A stretch of 64,000 nt of DNA from an uncultured Christensenellaceae bacterium (GTDB lineage: Bacteria; Bacillota; Clostridia; Christensenellales; Borkfalkiaceae). Below, piece after piece: positions 61,858-64,000 of the stretch; positions within the stretch are counted from its first letter, which is position 1, and each line of letters opens with the position of its first letter. The translations under genes were made by a program, and so were the position numbers. Location: positions 58,210 to 122,209 of the forward strand of contig CAJUKK010000003.1 in the NCBI GenBank assembly GCA_910586985.1, in the 5' to 3' direction. The notes beneath the pieces were generated by a model, which saw only the letters and a program-made list of their open reading frames with translations, searched no databases and was not told the origin of the DNA.

Positions 61858-63483
61858 ATGAAAACGAAAAACTATATTGCAGGATTGTATTTCAGACTTT
61901 CCCAAGAGGACGAACGCCAAGGCGAATCGCTGTCTATCGAGAACCAGCGACGTGTTTTGCGGAAGTATGCCGAGGACAACGGCTTTGAAATCCATGACGA
62001 ATACATAGACGACGGCGTTTCGGGCACGACCTTCGATCGCCCCGAAGTACAGCGTTTATTGGACGACGCAAAGACGGGTGTAATCAATACCATTATCGTC
62101 AAAGATTTGTCCCGTTTCGGAAGAAACTATATCGAGGTCGGTCAGTACGTCGATTACGTGTTCCCCGCCTTCGGTATTCGCTTTATTGCTATTCAGGATA
62201 ACGTGGATTCGGCAAACCGTGAAAGCAACGCTATGGAAATGATGCCGATCGTAAATCTCTTTAACGAGTGGCACGCAGCGAATACAAGCAAGAAGATTAG
62301 AGCGGTTAAAAGAGCCAACGCCGTCGAAGGGATATATACCGCAAAGAAAGCCATTTACGGTTATATTATGGGAACGGATAAAAAGAGAGCGCCTACTATC
62401 GACGAGGAAACCGCACTCGTAGTCAGACGGATATTCGAGCTGTACGCTTCGGGAGTGAGTCCGAGAAAAATCGCAGAAATCTTTATCGAAGAAGGTATCC
62501 CGTCGCCCGCCGTGTATGCCTACGAGAAATACGGACAAAAGAGCAAGCCCAATGCCCTCAATATATGGCATACGAGCAGGATACGGGAAATGCTGAACAG
62601 CATCATCTATTTAGGACACATGCCGCAGCTTCGGTGGACGTCGCTATCTTATAAAAATAAGAAGCGTTACAGAAAAGACGAGAGCGAATGGACAATCATT
62701 TACAACACGCACGAGCCCATTATTTCGCAGGAGCTCTGGGATAAGGTTCATGAACGCATGAAGTCCGTAGCAACGGGCAGAAGAACCAAGTCGGGGTATA
62801 CGCATGCGCTGTCCGGATTCCTCGTTTGCGCCGATTGCGGGCAGAAATTAAAGATGGCTACGCACAGAACGAAAAAAGGCTCGCTCAGCTACAACTTTAA
62901 CTGCGGGTATTATTCCCGTTACGGAAAAGCAATGTGTTCTTCGCATTATATATCGGCAAAGGATTTGGAAGAAGTAATTCTCGGCGATATACGGACTATG
63001 GCGCAGAGGATCGTATTGGACGAGGAAGCCATACGCAAAGAGTTTATGAGACACACTGCAGAGCTTACGGAAAACGCTGTTAAGACGGCGAAGAAGGCAT
63101 TGCAGACGAAAAAGAAGCGTATTGAGGAACTTTCCCGTTTGATGCAGATTGCTTACGAGGACAGAATGAAGGGTAAAATGCCAGAAGATATCTGCGTGGA
63201 GTTTATACGGAAATATTCTGACGAGAAAAAGACGCTCGCAGAAGAAATAACGGCACTTGAAGCGCGGCTTACAGAAACGGAAAGCAAACAGCAGAACGCG
63301 GACGAATTTATACAGAGTATCAAGAAATATCTGAACGCGCCCGAGCTTACGAGAGAAATGTGCTATGAACTGATTGACCGCATTGTGATCGGAGGTGTTC
63401 CCAAAACACAGGGAGAAGATCGTATCATAGATATCGTCTATAAGGTAGATATTTCGTCCGTTATCCGTTACAAATTCAGATAA
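61858..63483 (+). CDS. Large serine recombinase (TnpX/TndX type)
   Basis: 541 residues. The resolvase domain (1-150) has catalytic Ser15 in YFRLSQED and the conserved KDLSRFGRNY. A recombinase domain follows (about 160-290), then a zinc ribbon (Cys324, Cys327, Cys349, Cys360), a coiled coil (about 395-470) and a short C-terminal domain. Such enzymes excise and integrate elements through short core sites without long terminal repeats. It is likely the mobility enzyme of the element holding the third Rep, and possibly acts on the related copies. Confidence 0.93.
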   Translation: MKTKNYIAGLYFRLSQEDERQGESLSIENQRRVLRKYAEDNGFEIHDEYIDDGVSGTTFDRPEVQRLLDDAKTGVINTIIVKDLSRFGRNYIEVGQYVDYVFPAFGIRFIAIQDNVDSANRESNAMEMMPIVNLFNEWHAANTSKKIRAVKRANAVEGIYTAKKAIYGYIMGTDKKRAPTIDEETALVVRRIFELYASGVSPRKIAEIFIEEGIPSPAVYAYEKYGQKSKPNALNIWHTSRIREMLNSIIYLGHMPQLRWTSLSYKNKKRYRKDESEWTIIYNTHEPIISQELWDKVHERMKSVATGRRTKSGYTHALSGFLVCADCGQKLKMATHRTKKGSLSYNFNCGYYSRYGKAMCSSHYISAKDLEEVILGDIRTMAQRIVLDEEAIRKEFMRHTAELTENAVKTAKKALQTKKKRIEELSRLMQIAYEDRMKGKMPEDICVEFIRKYSDEKKTLAEEITALEARLTETESKQQNADEFIQSIKKYLNAPELTREMCYELIDRIVIGGVPKTQGEDRIIDIVYKVDISSVIRYKFR

Positions 63484-63492
63484 TTGCATTTC

Positions 63493-63527
63493 AGCGTATG
63501 AGTTTTAACCCGCTCATACGCTTTTTT
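63493..63527 (+). terminator. Terminator of the recombinase operon
   Basis: AGCGTATGAG (63493-63502) pairs with CTCATACGCT (63513-63522), followed by a T run, 10 bases after the stop codon. Confidence 0.9.
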
Positions 63528-63857
63528 CATGCCTAATATCTTAAATTATGAGTACCCATAAAACTGTGTCGTAACCAGCACACGCCGCAAGCTCACGCCC
63601 CCAACGCTATCTAAACGTTATCCCATTGCAAGCGAATATGTTTTTATCGGCAAAAAAGCACGGTTTTTAGTGTTCTCAAAAGCAAAAAAATTTTATGTTT
63701 TCTTGGTGGCATAATAACGCTTTTAATGCGCCGTTAGACGGGTTTTGTCTCGGACGGGTATTCTTTCGATGATGAGCGTAGCGGCGTTTCTGCACCCGAT
63801 TAACGCGGTGTAATAGTGGCGTAACCGTGAATATTCAAATGAAATAATCAGCATTAA

Positions 63858-63892
63858 AAATGGCACGCATTGCGTGCCATTTAAATTTTTGT
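63858..63892. terminator. Terminator-like hairpin near the window end
   Basis: AAATGGCACGC (63858-63868) pairs with GCGTGCCATTT (63872-63882), then AAATTTTT. The surrounding 63528-64000 region holds no gene that I can support, only the repeats at 63574-63600. Confidence 0.75.
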
Positions 63893-64000
63893 TTATTTAT
63901 ATGTTTCCTGTAAAATTCGTCATATTTATATCATATCATAAATTTCATGTGCATGGTTTCGCATGATTTTGATATACCGTTTCTTCATTACGAGCCTGAA

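Overview
The window looks like chromosomal DNA of a gut-type Bacillota (Clostridia), possibly an uncultured Christensenellales-like lineage. This is inferred from Gram-positive style ribosome binding sites, lipobox lipoproteins, C-terminal membrane anchors ending in KKRK or KKKKK, InlB-type B repeats, a sugar ABC importer without its own ATPase, and a TnpX-like large serine recombinase. I could not search databases, so no species is claimed.

Layout. (1) 1-9689: the end of a glycan locus: a truncated InlB B-repeat surface protein, a membrane-anchored discoidin/Ig-like protein, a large lipoprotein of unknown function, a GH2 enzyme, a GH38-like (DUF5054) protein and an SGNH esterase, closed by a terminator. 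(2) 9884-10546 (-): a DUF11-like protein with a striking cysteine-rich tail. (3) 10888-13916: a complete preQ0-to-preQ1 operon (queD, queE, folE, queC, queF) behind a textbook promoter and a probable preQ1 riboswitch with terminator. (4) 14393-15823: a DprA/Smf-like (SLOG fold) gene overlapping a HAD phosphatase gene. (5) 15877-18955: a decayed copy of a mobile element (truncated sigma-like gene, orphan antitoxin, HUH Rep, small HTH genes, sigma remnant). (6) 18999-53333: a 34-kb plant-glycan utilisation locus with an AraC regulator, a domain-permuted GH3, a sugar ABC importer, three large lipoproteins, then mostly cytoplasmic GH3, GH2, GH78, GH36 (broken/fused), GH42, GH3, a glutaminase-A-like (DUF4965) protein, GH78 and a small zinc ribbon. 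(7) 53334-57927: a more intact copy of the mobile element (sigma factor, two HTH genes, Rep, BRO-N/DinD-like protein, second sigma-like gene). (8) 58035-59813 (-): a small secreted-protein/lipoprotein operon with a leader-peptide attenuator. (9) 59903-63527: an element with long palindromes, an attenuated Rep gene, a TnpW-like gene and a large serine recombinase.

How it fits together. The importer and surface lipoproteins would capture oligosaccharides, and the glycosidases would strip beta-glucosyl/xylosyl, beta-galactosyl and alpha-rhamnosyl units. Two GH78 paralogues with GH2/GH42/GH3 point to a rhamnose- and galactose-containing plant glycan or glycoside (inference). The whole locus lies exactly between two related mobile-element copies whose Rep blocks are inverted relative to each other, so it could be inverted, or may have been acquired, by recombination between them. 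The most unusual items are these flanking copies, an in-frame fusion of a truncated GH36 to a lipoprotein tail, the three-member Rep family with structured leaders, shared GC-rich hairpins at 56883 and 60024, the SLOG-HAD gene pair and the cysteine-tailed DUF11 protein.
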